The notes under the pieces: generated by a model | What the model was told of the DNA's origin: nothing | Databases searched by the model: none | What the model saw: only the letters and a program-made list of their open reading frames with translations | Shown: positions 11,196-22,179 of the stretch, piece by piece | Numbering within the stretch: the first letter of the stretch is position 1 | Layout: each line of letters begins with the position of its first letter | Program-made: the position numbers and the translations under genes | Origin: Odobenus rosmarus divergens | Taxonomy: Eukaryota; Chordata; Mammalia; Carnivora; Odobenidae | Assembly: GCF_000321225.1 (NCBI RefSeq) | Contig: NW_004450267.1 | Coordinates: 1,557,121-1,621,120, forward strand | DNA: 64,000 nt | Direction: 5' to 3'

Positions 11196-11489
11196 GAATG
11201 AAGCGAGCCTATGGAAAACAAAAATACTGGCCAAAGTCTTTAGTGTCATATCTCCATACTTTATGAATGTGGATTTCTACAAGATGACAGATTTTGTTCT
11301 CTTTTGTTTCTTAACTAGTTTTACTCAGGATTTACCTTTTCCTGTCAAATACTTTCTAGCAATGCTAAGAAAAATGATAAGCTGCACAGTTACTAGCTTT
11401 CTTTGCAGTTCAACACTCTGAGCAGACTTCCAAGAGATCAATTGTAGGTTATTGCAGTGCTCAGGAAATAAGAGTTAAAAAATTAACTT

Positions 11490-11680
11490 TCTCATATATT
11501 GCACTCTTTATTCTTTTCCAATCATTTAACCATATTTGTATTATTATTATTTGTATTATTTCTAGGCACAGGTTTTAAGCTCCTCGATGGATTAGAAATG
11601 TATCTTTTTTTATATTCTTTGCAGTGCTTTGTGCAGACAATTGAGTTGCTAAATGAATTAATATAGGACTAATAATTGTG
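11490..11680 (+). mobile_element. L2 3' end, sense
   Basis: A decayed TAAGCTCCTCGATGGATTAG (cf. TAAGCTCCATGAGGGCAGGG), TTTGCAGTGCTTTGTGCAGA and a TTGCTAAATGAATTAAT tail fit an old L2 end. Confidence 0.5.
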
Positions 11681-12152
11681 GATAAGGTAAATCATTTTTA
11701 TATTAAATATTTAGGTGAACAGAAGAATTATTTTTCTGATATTGGAGATTAGACGACATATCTCCAAACAGAAACACCAGCCTATTATTTATAAGTTTGA
11801 GGAGATACAATGTAGTTCCTTTGACTCTAAGCTTAACTTTTACCTCATGCTGTTTATAGACTTATATTTTATTTCTATAATTTAGCTGACTGTCATATGA
11901 AATATTTTGACTCCTTTCATAAGAAAATCACTAGGATATTTAAAAAGCAAATACACCAGAAATGAATAAAATCCTTCCTATAATGAGAATAATAGAAACA
12001 GAATATTGGGTGTATTTTGGCTATGAAGACTGAAGAACAACCTTAAATAATTCCTAAATCACAAAATTAACTCTAATAAGCCAAATATAGGTTTTCCACA
12101 TTTGCTTTCCTGCAACATTAGTCCGAACTTGAAGTACTGAATAATACCTGTC

Positions 12153-12200
12153 TAGCCATCCATCCATCCATACATCCAATGATTCATCTAAACATCCATA
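12153..12200. repeat. (CCAT)n-like simple repeat
   Basis: Four CCAT units in CCATCCATCCATCCAT are followed by degenerate copies (ACATCCAATGATTCATC). Confidence 0.8.
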
Positions 12201-12279
12201 AGGGAAAATATTTCACACAAAATTTTAATTCCCTTCTTAGGAGGATGATTCAACTAAAGGAGAAGATGTCCTTTTTATT

Positions 12280-12500
12280 CAGCGGAGCACCTTGGTAGAA
12301 AATGAACAGTGGATTCAGAGGAGTTTGGGAGTAAGGGTGGAGAAAATGGAATTAATCTGCATAATAAAGTTAGACAAATTTGGAGTTCCTGGGGCCATCC
12401 AGAAGGGACGGTAGAAAGCTGAGAAACATAGTAGGAGGCTGGAGTCTGAGATGTAAAAATTGCCAAGAAATTCTTTAGAACAGGGATATCCAAACAATCT
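12280..12500 (-). mobile_element. Possible L2 internal fragment, antisense
   Basis: GGAGTTCCTGGGGCCATCC and AGTAGGAGGCTGGAGTCTGA resemble antisense L2 3'-region sequence. The 117-codon minus-strand frame here (12275-12628) is then a chance frame within the repeat and its flank. Divergence is high. Confidence 0.35.
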
Positions 12501-12998
12501 CTACACTGACTTAATTGCACAGAAGTAGAAGTCAGAGCCCGAGGTGACCATAAAAAATATGACCTCACCGTGAAATTTGCATAAACTTGGTGGTATTGGT
12601 GGAGGATATTGAACCTTCCAAATTTCATAGAATAGAGATAAAACCAGTCTTATCTAGGTCTTAATTGGTACGGTGACTTCAGCTCTATAACTGAGATAAC
12701 ATAAATACACATGCACACATTCACATGAAGCAAGTGTATCTGGAGGTCATTTGTCCAACAACCTCAAATATCTACAATGTAGACACAAACCTGAAAAAAG
12801 ATGCAAAGAAGGGAGAAAGGGAGGGAAAGACATCTAAGTACCCCAAAACACTATCATAGAATTATGGCACAAAATTTTGTACATTTTGTTTGTGTGAGCA
12901 CATTAAGTTCTTATGCAACATTTACTTTTTTAAAAAATTCTATTTACTTTTTTTTTTTTTACATATTACTCTACATAACTATTTCAGCACACTCAACA

Positions 12999-13222
12999 AT
13001 CTAGAACAGGGGTTGGTAAACCATGGCCCACAGCAGTTAGGGCCCACTGCCTATTTTTGAAAATAAAGTTTTATTAGAACACAGCCATGCCCACTCATCT
13101 GTGTGCTGTCTATGACTGCTACACGCTGCAGCTGCAGAGTTAAGTGCTTGCGACATAGACCGTGTGGTCCACAAAGGAAAAGTATTTCCTACAGGAAAAG
13201 TTTGCTGACCTCTAGTCTAGAA
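12999..13222 (+). mobile_element. Nonautonomous hAT-Charlie-type DNA transposon with TSD
   Basis: The body contains AATAAAGTTTTATTAGAACA and CAGCCATGCCCACTCATCTG, a well-known mammalian hAT-type repeat. The ends form an imperfect inverted pair (CAGGGGTTGGTAAAC at the left; GTTTGCTGACCTCTA at the right). Flanking 8-mers ATCTAGAA (12999-13006) and GTCTAGAA (13215-13222) match at seven of eight positions, as expected of a hAT duplication. The 72-codon frame at 13103 is not a gene. Confidence 0.8.
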
Positions 13223-13548
13223 GGGAAAAAAAAAATTGAAAGAGATTTTTTTAAAGTGAGAAGTGACAATTTTAGGAGAAAAGTAGACAAAAAACAAACC
13301 AAAAAAATACCACGTTATTAAAGGATCTTTAGTGTGGGTATAAAGAGTGTCAGACACCTTAACAAGTCTCTGAGAAGGACTGTGCCATTTCACTAAAATA
13401 TAATTATTAATATTAATAATAATGATGCTGAGAAATCAAAGTTATAAAGTATGTTCACAATCTTCTAAGAAATAGACTTGAAAAATACATTTTAAAAAAT
13501 GATAAGAAATAAGGATTTTGCTTTTTTATTTTTTTATTTTTTAGAAGA

Positions 13549-13605
13549 AGCTTTATAGTAAAAAAAAAGCGAGCTTTATACTAAAAAAAGTAAGCTTTGT
13601 ATCTG
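13549..13605. repeat. Short tandem unit of about 22 bases, three copies
   Basis: AGCTTTATAGTAAAAAAAAA, AGCTTTATACTAAAAAAAGT and a partial AGCTTTGTATC follow one another. Confidence 0.7.
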
Positions 13606-13759
13606 GAAAATTCACTGATGTAAATTATTTTATTTTATTTTTCTGAGAATTTCACTATAAATTTAAACAATCTCAGCATTAAATATCTCTAAAAGAGCCA
13701 CTGAACACATATCAAAACATGTTGGATTTTTTTCCTAATAATTTTCAGTTTTATAGGGT

Positions 13760-13832
13760 TTTTTTCATGTTATTTGTCATATAGCCTGTACTCAATAAAT
13801 ACCTGTTCAAACACGAATGACTAAATGAGTAG
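13760..13832 (+). mobile_element. L2 or MIR 3' tail
   Basis: CTGTACTCAATAAATACCTG followed by CGAATGACTAAATGAG is the terminal motif of these families; too short to decide between them. Confidence 0.45.
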
Positions 13833-14787
13833 TTTTGCCTGCACTATACCTGAAAACATGAGGATTGTCAGACACTGGGGCAAGGTAAAGGCAGCACCCA
13901 GATTCTAGCTCAGCCTCCCCAAATATTCCTTAGAAATACCCAACTCTCTCTGTAATAATTATGCATATTCCAAAAAAGCATATGATGACTATGTTGGTTT
14001 TCCACGAACTATACATGAAACCCTTTGTAGAAAACAGACTGGTAATTTCCAGCAGCAATGGAGCAAGAGAGGTCTCTCCCAGCTCAAATGTACCCACTGA
14101 CATCTGACTTACTAAATGTTGTTTTCTTGTGTGTCAGTCACCATGAATCAATCTTCCTGAGGCCAGTCACCCTGGAGAATTCCCTGATCAATCTAAACAG
14201 GGTTCTCAACTCACCCAAGTTCACTACTGTCTTCACAATACCTCTGCTCCCCAGCAAACCTCCAGCCTCTCCCTTTTCATCTCCTTGACTGTGCCAACTC
14301 ATTTAGGGGAAAGTCATGTCTAATTAATTATGATTGTACTTAATAATAGGCTAAAGTATATGCAAAGGTATATTGTAACTGACAAACCTTGGTCTTTATA
14401 CAAATTATAGCTTACACTGCAGTAAACTTGGCCACATGGAAATGGTAATAGATTCTAAACAGATTGCTGAATACTGAACTAAATTTGAAACCAACAGGAA
14501 ACATTCTCCAACCTATATAGTTCTTCAAAATAGTTGATCTAGGTACATAAGACCAGCGCTTACTCACTGAACTAGTGTTCTGACTAGAGCGCCAGTCAGA
14601 GTTATTTCTTGGTCACTGCTTTTCCAATCACCTTTTTCTTCTCTATAGCCTCTGACACTTCTTCTTCAACATATAGCCAGGTGCAGATGCTGTATTTCTT
14701 TGAAAATACTTCCCAAATACTAGCTAGAAAATTTACTGGAGGCCTCTGTAGGTTCAGAAGGTTGATAACTAGAACCAGAAGTAAAAT
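13833..14787. other. Unassigned sequence
   Basis: No repeat or exon was recognised. A 76-codon frame (14058-14288) is rich in Ser, Leu and Pro and lies in pyrimidine-rich DNA. Confidence 0.3.
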
Positions 14788-15011
14788 TAAAAAATGAACT
14801 GAGGGCGCCTGGGTGGCTCAGATGGTTAAGCGTCTGCCTTCGGCTCAGTTCATGATCCCAGGGTCCTGGGATCGAGTCCCGCATCGGGCTCCCTGCTCCT
14901 TGGGAGCCTGCTTCTCCCTCTGCCTCTCTCTCTCTCTCTCTCTGTCTCTCTCATGAATATAAATAAAATCTTTAAAAAAATAAAAAATAAAAAAAATAAA
15001 AAATGAATGAG
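14788..15011 (+). mobile_element. CAN SINE with TSD
   Basis: A young-looking copy with an intact head and a long (TAAAAAA)n tail. TAAAAAATGAACTGAG (14788-14803) and TAAAAAATGAATGAG (14997-15011) form the target duplication, differing by one base loss. Confidence 0.93.
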
Positions 15012-15344
15012 ATAAGAAAGAAACTTTTCAAATGATTGCAGGATTTGGGCATGACTTCCTTAGCTATATTACTAAGTGAGTAATTTTGAGTGATATCCCA
15101 AAACACACAAATTCCCTGTTTTGTAAGTGTTAGGGTATGCTGAGGGAGAGAGGAGGAGGTTGGTTTCTAATGCAGAGAGAGGCCCTAGAGCTCTTGTCAA
15201 TTGGACTGATGACAATAGATAACATTAAGCAATTTAAAGGCCCTAATTCCCAAAACACTGATACACATTTAAAATATAAAGTATGAAGTGGAAATATTTT
15301 TAAAATTCCAAATTCAAGTAAGAATACTAAAAATTACAGAGATT

Positions 15345-15505
15345 TCAGATATTGCGCAGTCCAATGCCTTCATTGTACAAATGGAAAAAACTGAAGCCCA
15401 GAGAAGAAAAATGAATCACTCAGGATAATTGACAACTAGCAATGCTGTAGCCCAACTTGGAGCAGATTTCAGGCCTTTCATTTCTAAATCCCTTTCCAAA
15501 GGATT
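15345..15505 (-). mobile_element. MIR3-like SINE, antisense
   Basis: CAGTCCAATGCCTTCATTGT followed by ACTGAAGCCCAGAGAAG and a decayed right end is the usual order of an antisense MIR3-type element. Confidence 0.6.
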
Positions 15506-16159
15506 TTTTTCATTTCCTCCTGTTTTCCAACTGTGTGGCTATCACCTGTATTCTCTTTGGTACTACCATGACTCATCTACCATACTTAGGATAAAGATCA
15601 ATTAATTCATCAAAGTGTGCATTAGCCAGATTCTGAGCATTAGTATTAATTCTGATAGTAGCTATTCTCCAATAATGTCACCATTCTGTGCCAGAAACAG
15701 ACAGATTGAAAGACAGGCATGTATTTACGGAGCTGTCGTGTTACATCCCTCCAAACACATGTACTGATATTCTTACTCATCAATAACAACAAACAGTATT
15801 TTTGAAAAACTGGCACTATTAACCTAAAAATCAGAAAGGAAAACTGATTCCCATAACTGACCTAAAATACGTTCCTATGGGAATAACTCATTAAATTACT
15901 ATTTTTCTTGAAACATGAAAAAAAAAGTTTACTTGGTTTGCTTCTATCAAAAGAGACTTTCATAAATCTTTATGTCACTTCCTTACTACAAACCACTAGT
16001 GTTTTTCTAAATAAGCAGAACTGGGCATTTTAGGTTATGCTTCCCTTAACTGTACCATGGAAGATAACTAAGAGTTGGACAGACTAAGAAACCTTGACAT
16101 TTTAATCGTGTCAAAGCCATTGAAAGATTTTCATTCAGAACTTGTTATAATTAAATATG
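15506..16159. other. Unassigned sequence
   Basis: I see no repeat family, exon or structured RNA here. Confidence 0.3.
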
Positions 16160-16362
16160 TGTTTCTTTCTTTTTTTTAATTATGTTATGTTCATCACCAT
16201 ACATTACATCATTAGTTTTTGATGTAGTGTTCCATGATTCATTGTTTGCATATAACACCCAGTGCTCCATGCAGAACGTGTCCCCTTTAATACCCATCAC
16301 CAGGCTAAACCATCCCCCCACACCCCTCCCCTCTAGAACCCTCAGTTTGTTTCTCAAAGGGA
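16160..16362 (-). mobile_element. Young carnivoran L1 3' end, antisense
   Basis: It is the reverse complement of the L1 tail type at 1091-1375: a T-rich start, ATTACATCATTAGTTTTTGA, GTGTTCCATGATTCATTG and CACCCCTCCCCTCTAGAACC. The frames on both strands (16151-16481) are L1 noncoding sequence. Confidence 0.88.
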
Positions 16363-17169
16363 TTATTCTGGTACCAGTACAGAGATGGAAAAGACCAGGT
16401 TGTTCTGACAAGAAACTGTCAAGCCTGAACTATGGCAAATTCAGTGGAGATAAAGGTAAGACAGTAGATTCAGATGCTTAGGACTTGTGACTGAGAGAAC
16501 TTGGTAACTGATTAAATATGAGAAGTACAAGAATGGAAGAAGAAATGATGCCCAAGTTCCTGGCATTATGCTAAGTAGAAAAGGAGCTCAAAATCAAAAA
16601 GGAGACTGTTGAAGACACTTTCTATTTGTGATAAAATAATGACTATTCTCAGTAGAATATGTGAAGTACCATATATGGAATCAAATTAAAAGGAGGGTAA
16701 AATAACATTTGAAAATAGATAAGAAAATGAATCATAAGGAATGTAGAATGTCATGTTCACTAGGGTTTGTGTTTGAAAGAACAAATAGTTCAACACGACT
16801 AGAGCATCAGGTTAGACAGTGTAGGAGGTAAGAGCAGAAAGGTAGGGTGGAGCTACACAATGGAGGATTTATGATACATAGCTTAAAAGTTCAGAGTCAA
16901 TTCAAGAAAAAATAGAAATCAATGAGGCTTTTGTAATGGATTTGACAAAATGAAATGGAAAAAGCACATTAAAATATTTCAAGTATTTTAAATAACATAA
17001 ACATCTTTTTTCTCTAAAAACAAAAGCTTGCTTTTTTTTTTTTTTTAACTCTACTGACTTAGCTTCCTCTTCCTGAAATGCATGTAACTGTGAGATTTAG
17101 AAAGCCACCTAGAACGGAATCCCTAGCGGCCAAGAATGGATTGTGTATGCCATATTAAATAAAAAAATA
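16363..17169. other. Unassigned, possibly decayed antisense L2
   Basis: Stretches such as 16830-16960 (GAAAGGTAGGGTGGAGCTAC, TCAATGAGGCTTTTGTAATG) faintly resemble antisense L2. No exon was recognised. Confidence 0.25.
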
Positions 17170-18448
17170 ATGGATAAAGTTCTAGAACTTCTGCTTCTAG
17201 TCATGGCAGAGTAACTAGTATCAGACTTACCTTCCTAACATAAATAATAAAACTGGACAAAACCTCTTAGGAAACTATTTCTAGGTATTGAAAAACAGAC
17301 AGCACAGAACTGTGATTCCTGAGAGAAAGAGAAAATATGAAGTGAGTTCCACATTAATTCCAGCTTTCCACCTGTGGCAATTTTCCAGGGGCAGCATGGA
17401 AACCAGAGCCCAAATGGAGAATGCCAATCTCACTGAGGTAAGGAAACATAAACTGGAATTTGGGGGCTGCTGAGGTGGCTGGAGTTCGTGGGACAGAGTA
17501 CTGGGGAGAGGTAACTGCACAGAGTAGGGGCAGTGCGAAATCTTCACAGAGGTTGCCCTCTGGTCCTTGGCCAAAGTATGCACTACTCATAAAGACTCTG
17601 TGAGGCCTTCTAGAGAGCAGCCACGCAAATGCTAAGTCTTATGTTCATCTGAATAGAGGTACAAGACATTAATTAGCCAGTGCTCAGAGACATCTGAATT
17701 CTAACCCATCCAGAGTGAAAAAGCCTTGCTGAGCAATTCAGACATTGGATTGAGACGCTAAAAAGATCATGCCTAGGAGTAAAGATCATGTCCTATAGTG
17801 AGAGTAATGCCAAAGACTAAAGATAAAATGGAAATAAAACCTAAGATCAAGTTTAACAAAATCTAGAGAAAGCACCAATATTTTAACCACTTGCCAGAAC
17901 AAAACTAAACACCATTCAAAGAAAAATAACATACCCTAAGTTCACTACAATATATCATCCAAAATACCTAGCATAAAATCAAGTATTACCAGACATGCAA
18001 AGAAGTAGGAAAAATGCAGTCAAAGGTAAAAGGAGTTAATATAAATAGATCCCAAGATGACACAGATGTTGAAATTAGGAGACAAGGACTTTAAAACAGC
18101 TATTATACATATAATTGTGAATTTAAAGAAAAATATAAACATAATGTATACATAATACTGAGGTGGGAAATCTGAACAGAGAAGTGAAATCTGTAAGAAA
18201 GAACTAAATGGGAGTTCTAAAATGGAAAAATACTGTGCCTGAACAAATTCACTGCATAGGCTGTATAGGAGATTGGACACTGCAAAAGAAAGGGTCAATA
18301 TCCTTGAAGACATGAATAGAAATCAACCAATTCAAAGGCAGAGGCGGGGAGAAAAGAACAAAAGAAGTACTGAGTACTTCAAGTAATCTAATTTAATGTA
18401 ATTTAAATGCCTGAAAGAAAAGGAGGTGTGTGTATATGTACATGTGAC

Positions 18449-18472
18449 AGAGAGAGAGAGAGAGAGAGAGAA
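18449..18472. repeat. (AG)n microsatellite
   Basis: An uninterrupted GA/AG run within the old L1. Confidence 0.9.
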
Positions 18473-18495
18473 ACTGAAAAATTCCAAAGTTGTTT

Positions 18496-18727
18496 TTAAA
18501 AATCATCCTCTATGGGGTGCCTGGGTAGCTCAGTTGGTTAAGCGACTGCCTTCAGCTCAGGTCATGATCCTGGAGTCTCAGGATCGAGTCCCGCATCAGG
18601 CTCGCTGCTCAGTGGGGAGTCTGCTTCATCCTCTGATTCTCTCTCCTCTCATGCTCTTTCTCACTCTCTCTCTCTCTCTCTCTCTAAAATAAAAAAAATA
18701 AATAAAATCTTAAAAATCATCCTATAT
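18496..18727 (+). mobile_element. CAN SINE with TSD
   Basis: TTAAAAATCATCCTCTAT (18496-18513) and TTAAAAATCATCCTATAT (18710-18727) flank a complete SINE inserted in the old L1. They differ at one position. Confidence 0.94.
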
Positions 18728-18841
18728 GTTACCTTCATAGTCAACCCTAAGCCATATAAATAGAAAAAAAAAAACTTCAACTGGGTACACTATAATCAAA
18801 CTGTAGAAGGCAATGATAAAAAGAAAATCTGAAAGCAGCCA

Positions 18842-18874
<33 letters not shown>

Positions 18875-18997
18875 GCAGGAAAACAATAAGATGACTGATT
18901 TCTCACCAAAAATAAATAAATCCCAGAAAATCATGGAACAATAGCTCTAAAGTGCTGAAATTAAAAAAAAAAAACAAAAAAAAAACAGAAAAACAGT

Positions 18998-19261
18998 CAT
19001 TCCAGGGGTGCCCGGGTGGCTCAGTTGGTTGCACATCCAACTCTTAGTTTCTGCTCAGGTTGTGGGCTCATGGTGGAGGGATCAAGCCCTGTGTAGGTTT
19101 CTGTGCTCAGCATGGAGTCTGCTTCGGATTCTTTCTCCCTCCCCCTCCCCCTCAATTCCTCCCTGCTCTTGCATGCATGTGCACATGCACATGCGTGCTC
19201 TCTCTCTCTCACTAAAATAAGTAAATAAAATCTTTAAAATAAATAAATAAAAGCATTCCAG
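18998..19261 (+). mobile_element. Older CAN SINE subfamily copy with TSD
   Basis: The middle reads CATCCAACTCTTAGTTTCTG in place of CTGCCTTCGG, marking a different, probably older subfamily. The tail includes a CATGCATGTGCACATG dinucleotide-like stretch. The direct repeat CATTCCAG is at 18998-19005 and 19254-19261. Confidence 0.9.
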
Positions 19262-19385
19262 AATTTTATCTCATAGAAGTAATATTTAAAAAATGAGGAT
19301 GAAATAAAGAATTTTTTTAATAAATGCAAGCTAAGAGAATTTGTCACCAACAGAATGTGCACTACAAGAAATGATAAGCATCTAT

Positions 19386-19545
19386 GTGCAGATTTTTGTG
19401 TAGACATAAATTTTCAATTCATTTGGATAAATATCAAGGAGCATGATTGTGTAGTATGTTTAGTTCTGTAAGAAACTGACAAACTGTCTTCCAAAGTGGC
19501 TGTGCTATTTTACATTCTCACCAGCCATGAATGAGATGTTTATAG
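19386..19545 (-). mobile_element. Old L1 fragment, antisense
   Basis: CCAAAGTGGCTGTGCTATTT followed by TACATTCTCACCAGCCATGA is the antisense of a common L1 ORF2 3' segment, opposite in direction to its neighbours. Confidence 0.7.
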
Positions 19546-19740
19546 TTCTTTTTAAGATTATATTTATTTATTTGAGAGACAGAGAAAGAGCACAAGCCAG
19601 GGAAAGGACAGAGGGAGGAGAAGCAGATTCTCCCACTCAGCAGGGAGCGTGACTTGGGACTGGATCCCAGGACCCTGAGATCATGACCTGAGCTGAGGTC
19701 AGATGCTTAACTGACTAAGCCACCCAGGGGCCCCTATAGT
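19541..19740 (-). mobile_element. CAN SINE, antisense
   Basis: It starts with T-rich tail sequence, passes GATCCCAGGACCCTGAGATC, and ends with GCCACCCAGGGGCCCC. The flanking repeat TATAGT (19541-19546 and 19735-19740) is short and therefore weak. Confidence 0.9.
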
Positions 19741-19966
19741 AGCTTTTTTTATTTTTTAAGATTTATTTATTTATTTTAGAGAGAGAGAAAGTGCGTGAGC
19801 AGGGGAGGGATAAGGGGAGAGGGAGAAGAAGAGAAGCAGACTCTCTGCTGAGTGTAGAGCCTGACTGGGGGCTCCATCCCACAACCCTGAAATCATGACC
19901 TGAGCTGAAATCAAGAGTGGTATGCTTAACCGACTGAGCTACCCAGGTGCTCTTATAACAGCTTTA
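19741..19966 (-). mobile_element. Second antisense CAN SINE directly adjoining the first
   Basis: The AAGATTTATTTATTTATTTT tail and the terminal CCGACTGAGCTACCCAGG head lie in the same orientation as the preceding copy. TATAGTAGCTTT before it and TATAACAGCTTT after it look like a diverged target duplication. Confidence 0.9.
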
Positions 19967-20580
19967 TTCATAATTGCCAAAACTTAAAAACGACCAAGAT
20001 GTCTTTCAGTAGGTGAATGGATAAATAAGCTCTGGTACATCCAGACGATAGAATATTATTCCCTGTTAAAAAGAAATGAGCTACCAAGTCATGAAAAGGC
20101 ATGGAGAAAAAACTTAAATACGTACTATGAAGTGAAAGAAGCCAATCTGAAAAGGCTACACATACTTTATAATTTCAACTAGATGACATTCTAGAAAAGG
20201 CAGAACTATGGAGAGAGTAAAAAGAGGTTGCCAGGGCTTAGGGGGAAGAAAAGATAAGTAGAGCACAGAGGATTTTTTAGTCAGTGAAAATTCTCTTTTT
20301 TATACTATAATGATAAATACATTATATACTTGTCCAAACCAATAGAATGTGCAACATCAAAAGTGGACCTAATATAAACTATGGAGCTTGGGTGATATTC
20401 ATGTGTCAGTGTAGGTTGGTCAATTATAACCAATGTGCTACTGTGGTGGGGGATGTTGACAATGGGGGATGCTGTGCATGTGTAGGGGAGGGGGATGCTT
20501 GCAGTACCTGCGTACCTTCCTCTTAATTTTGCTGTGAACCTAAAACTGCTCTAAACAATAAATTTATTAATTATTTAAAA
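19967..20580 (+). mobile_element. Old L1 ORF2 end and 3' UTR
   Basis: GCTTTATTCATAATTGCCAA, GAATATTATTCCCTGTTAAA, GTTGCCAGGGCTTAGGGGG and a terminal ACTGCTCTAAACAATAAA give the order of an old L1 3' end. All frames are broken. Confidence 0.85.
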
Positions 20581-21900
20581 AGTCAGTAAGGAAAGAGAAT
20601 ATTTGGGCACTAACTCAATCAATTTGACATAATTGATGTTTATAATACCCTACTACAAGAATTGCAGAATAAACATCCTTTTTAAATTCTTACAATATTC
20701 AAGATAAATTTGTGATTGGCCATAAAATAAATCTCAATAATAAAAAAATTTAGGGGTGCCTGGCTCAGTGGGTTAACCACCTGCCTTCAGCTCAGGAGCA
20801 TGATCTCAGGGTCTCAGGATCAGCCCCATGTCTGGCTCCTTGCTCAGCGGGGAGCCTGCTTCTCCCTCTGTCCCTCCCCGACTCGTGCTCCCATGCTAGC
20901 TCTCTCTGTCTCAAATAAATAAATAAAATCTTTAAAAAAATTTAAATCTTACAGTGTATGTAATACCACAATGGTATTAAATTAAGACGAAGCGAGTTTT
21001 CAATATTTTGAAACTTAATAGCATACTTACAAATAACACAAGTAAATGAGGGAATCACAAGGGAAAGTAGAAAATATTTGAGAATATGTGTTAATGAAAA
21101 CAAAACACTATACATTTGCGTGATGATCCAGCTTAAACAGGTTTTAGGAATAAATAACATAAGCTTTAAATTTGCATATTAGAAAAGATCCTTTTTAAAT
21201 CAATAATCTAAAGTTTAACCTTAAAAGGACATAAAAATGTAGAGCAAATTAAACCCAAATAAATCAAAGAAAGGAAATATTAAGGAGCAGAAATCAATGA
21301 AATATAGAATAAACAATATAGAAAATTAACAAAGCCAATTTTTTGTATAAAAGTAATAAAATTGTTAAACCCTACCACAGCTAAGTAGATAAAAGGCGAT
21401 GAAACACTATTTACAAATACGAGGAATAAAATATGGTATACTACTATAAATCCTATAGGCATACAACATGAGTATAAACAGAATATTAAGAACAGTCTCA
21501 TGCCAATATATTCAAATTAGGTAAAATAGCTGAATTTTTTTAATAGCATGAATTCAAAATTGACAAAAGAAGAAAATGTGTCTAATCCTATGTCTGATGA
21601 AGAATTTTAATTTGTAAATAAAAACCGTGCCACAAGCCCAGCTGGTTTCATTGATAAACTCTATCAAACTCTATTAGGAAGGAAGAGTACCATTTAGGAA
21701 GGAACAATACTACTGTGGATCACATCTTTCATAAGTTAGAGGAGTGGGAAAAAAAAAACAAAAACTTCCCCCAAACTGACAAAACTATTAATGAAAAGAA
21801 AGTGCAAATCAATATCCTCATAAACATAGGTGCAAAAAAAATCATTAATAAAATTCCAGCAAATCAAACATAGCAAAATGTAAAAAAAAAAAAAAAAGGA
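20581..21900 (+). mobile_element. Old L1 ORF2 (reverse transcriptase region) remnant, split by a SINE
   Basis: AACCCTACCACAGCTAAGTA and a decayed stretch at 21640-21840 that matches the ORF2 segment around the reverse transcriptase core (GCTGGTTTCATTGATAAACT; AATATCCTCATAAACATAGG) identify it. It ends with an A-run near 21877. Frames such as 21280-21501 (minus strand) are shadows. Confidence 0.7.
20741..20944 (+). mobile_element. CAN SINE with TSD
   Basis: The direct repeat TAAAAAAATTTA is exact at 20741-20752 and 20933-20944. The head is slightly shortened (GGTGCCTGGCTCAGTGGG). Confidence 0.93.
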
Positions 21901-22085
21901 TAAACAAAATGTAGTATTTCCATACAAGGGAATATTCAGCTACAAAAAGGAATGAGGTATTGATCCATGCTCCAACATGAGCAAACCTTGAAATGTTATG
22001 CTAAATGAAAGAAGCTGTTCATAAAAAAAAACCAGATATTTAAGATTCCTTTAATATGACATGCTCAGAATAGACAAATCTATAG
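21901..22085 (+). mobile_element. Old L1 ORF2-end fragment
   Basis: GGGAATATTCAGCTACAAAA, GAATGAGGTATTGATCCATG and AATAGACAAATCTATAGAGA are standard landmarks of an L1 3' end, here stopped before the 3' UTR. Confidence 0.75.
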
Positions 22086-22179
22086 AGACTGAAAGATCCA
22101 TGGTTTTCAGTTCTACAAATTTGGTTTTACAAATCAAATCAATAACAGAAAAAAATCCAAATTTTAAAATATGCAAAAT

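Larger units (their letters stand above)
17170..19385 (+). mobile_element. Old L1 5' UTR / ORF1-region sequence, interrupted by two SINEs
   Basis: GACAAGGACTTTAAAACAGC, the TCATGGAACAATAGCTCTAA segment, and TGCACTACAAGAAATGATAA near the end are landmarks of old L1 5' and ORF1-proximal sequence. SINEs at 18496-18727 and 18998-19261 interrupt it, as does a (TAAA)n run (18844-18872). Many stops and indels rule out function. Frames around 17281-17590 are translations of this remnant. Confidence 0.7.

Noticed and set aside
12275..12628. 117-codon minus-strand frame
   Set aside because: Much of it lies in what looks like an antisense L2; no protein features were recognised.
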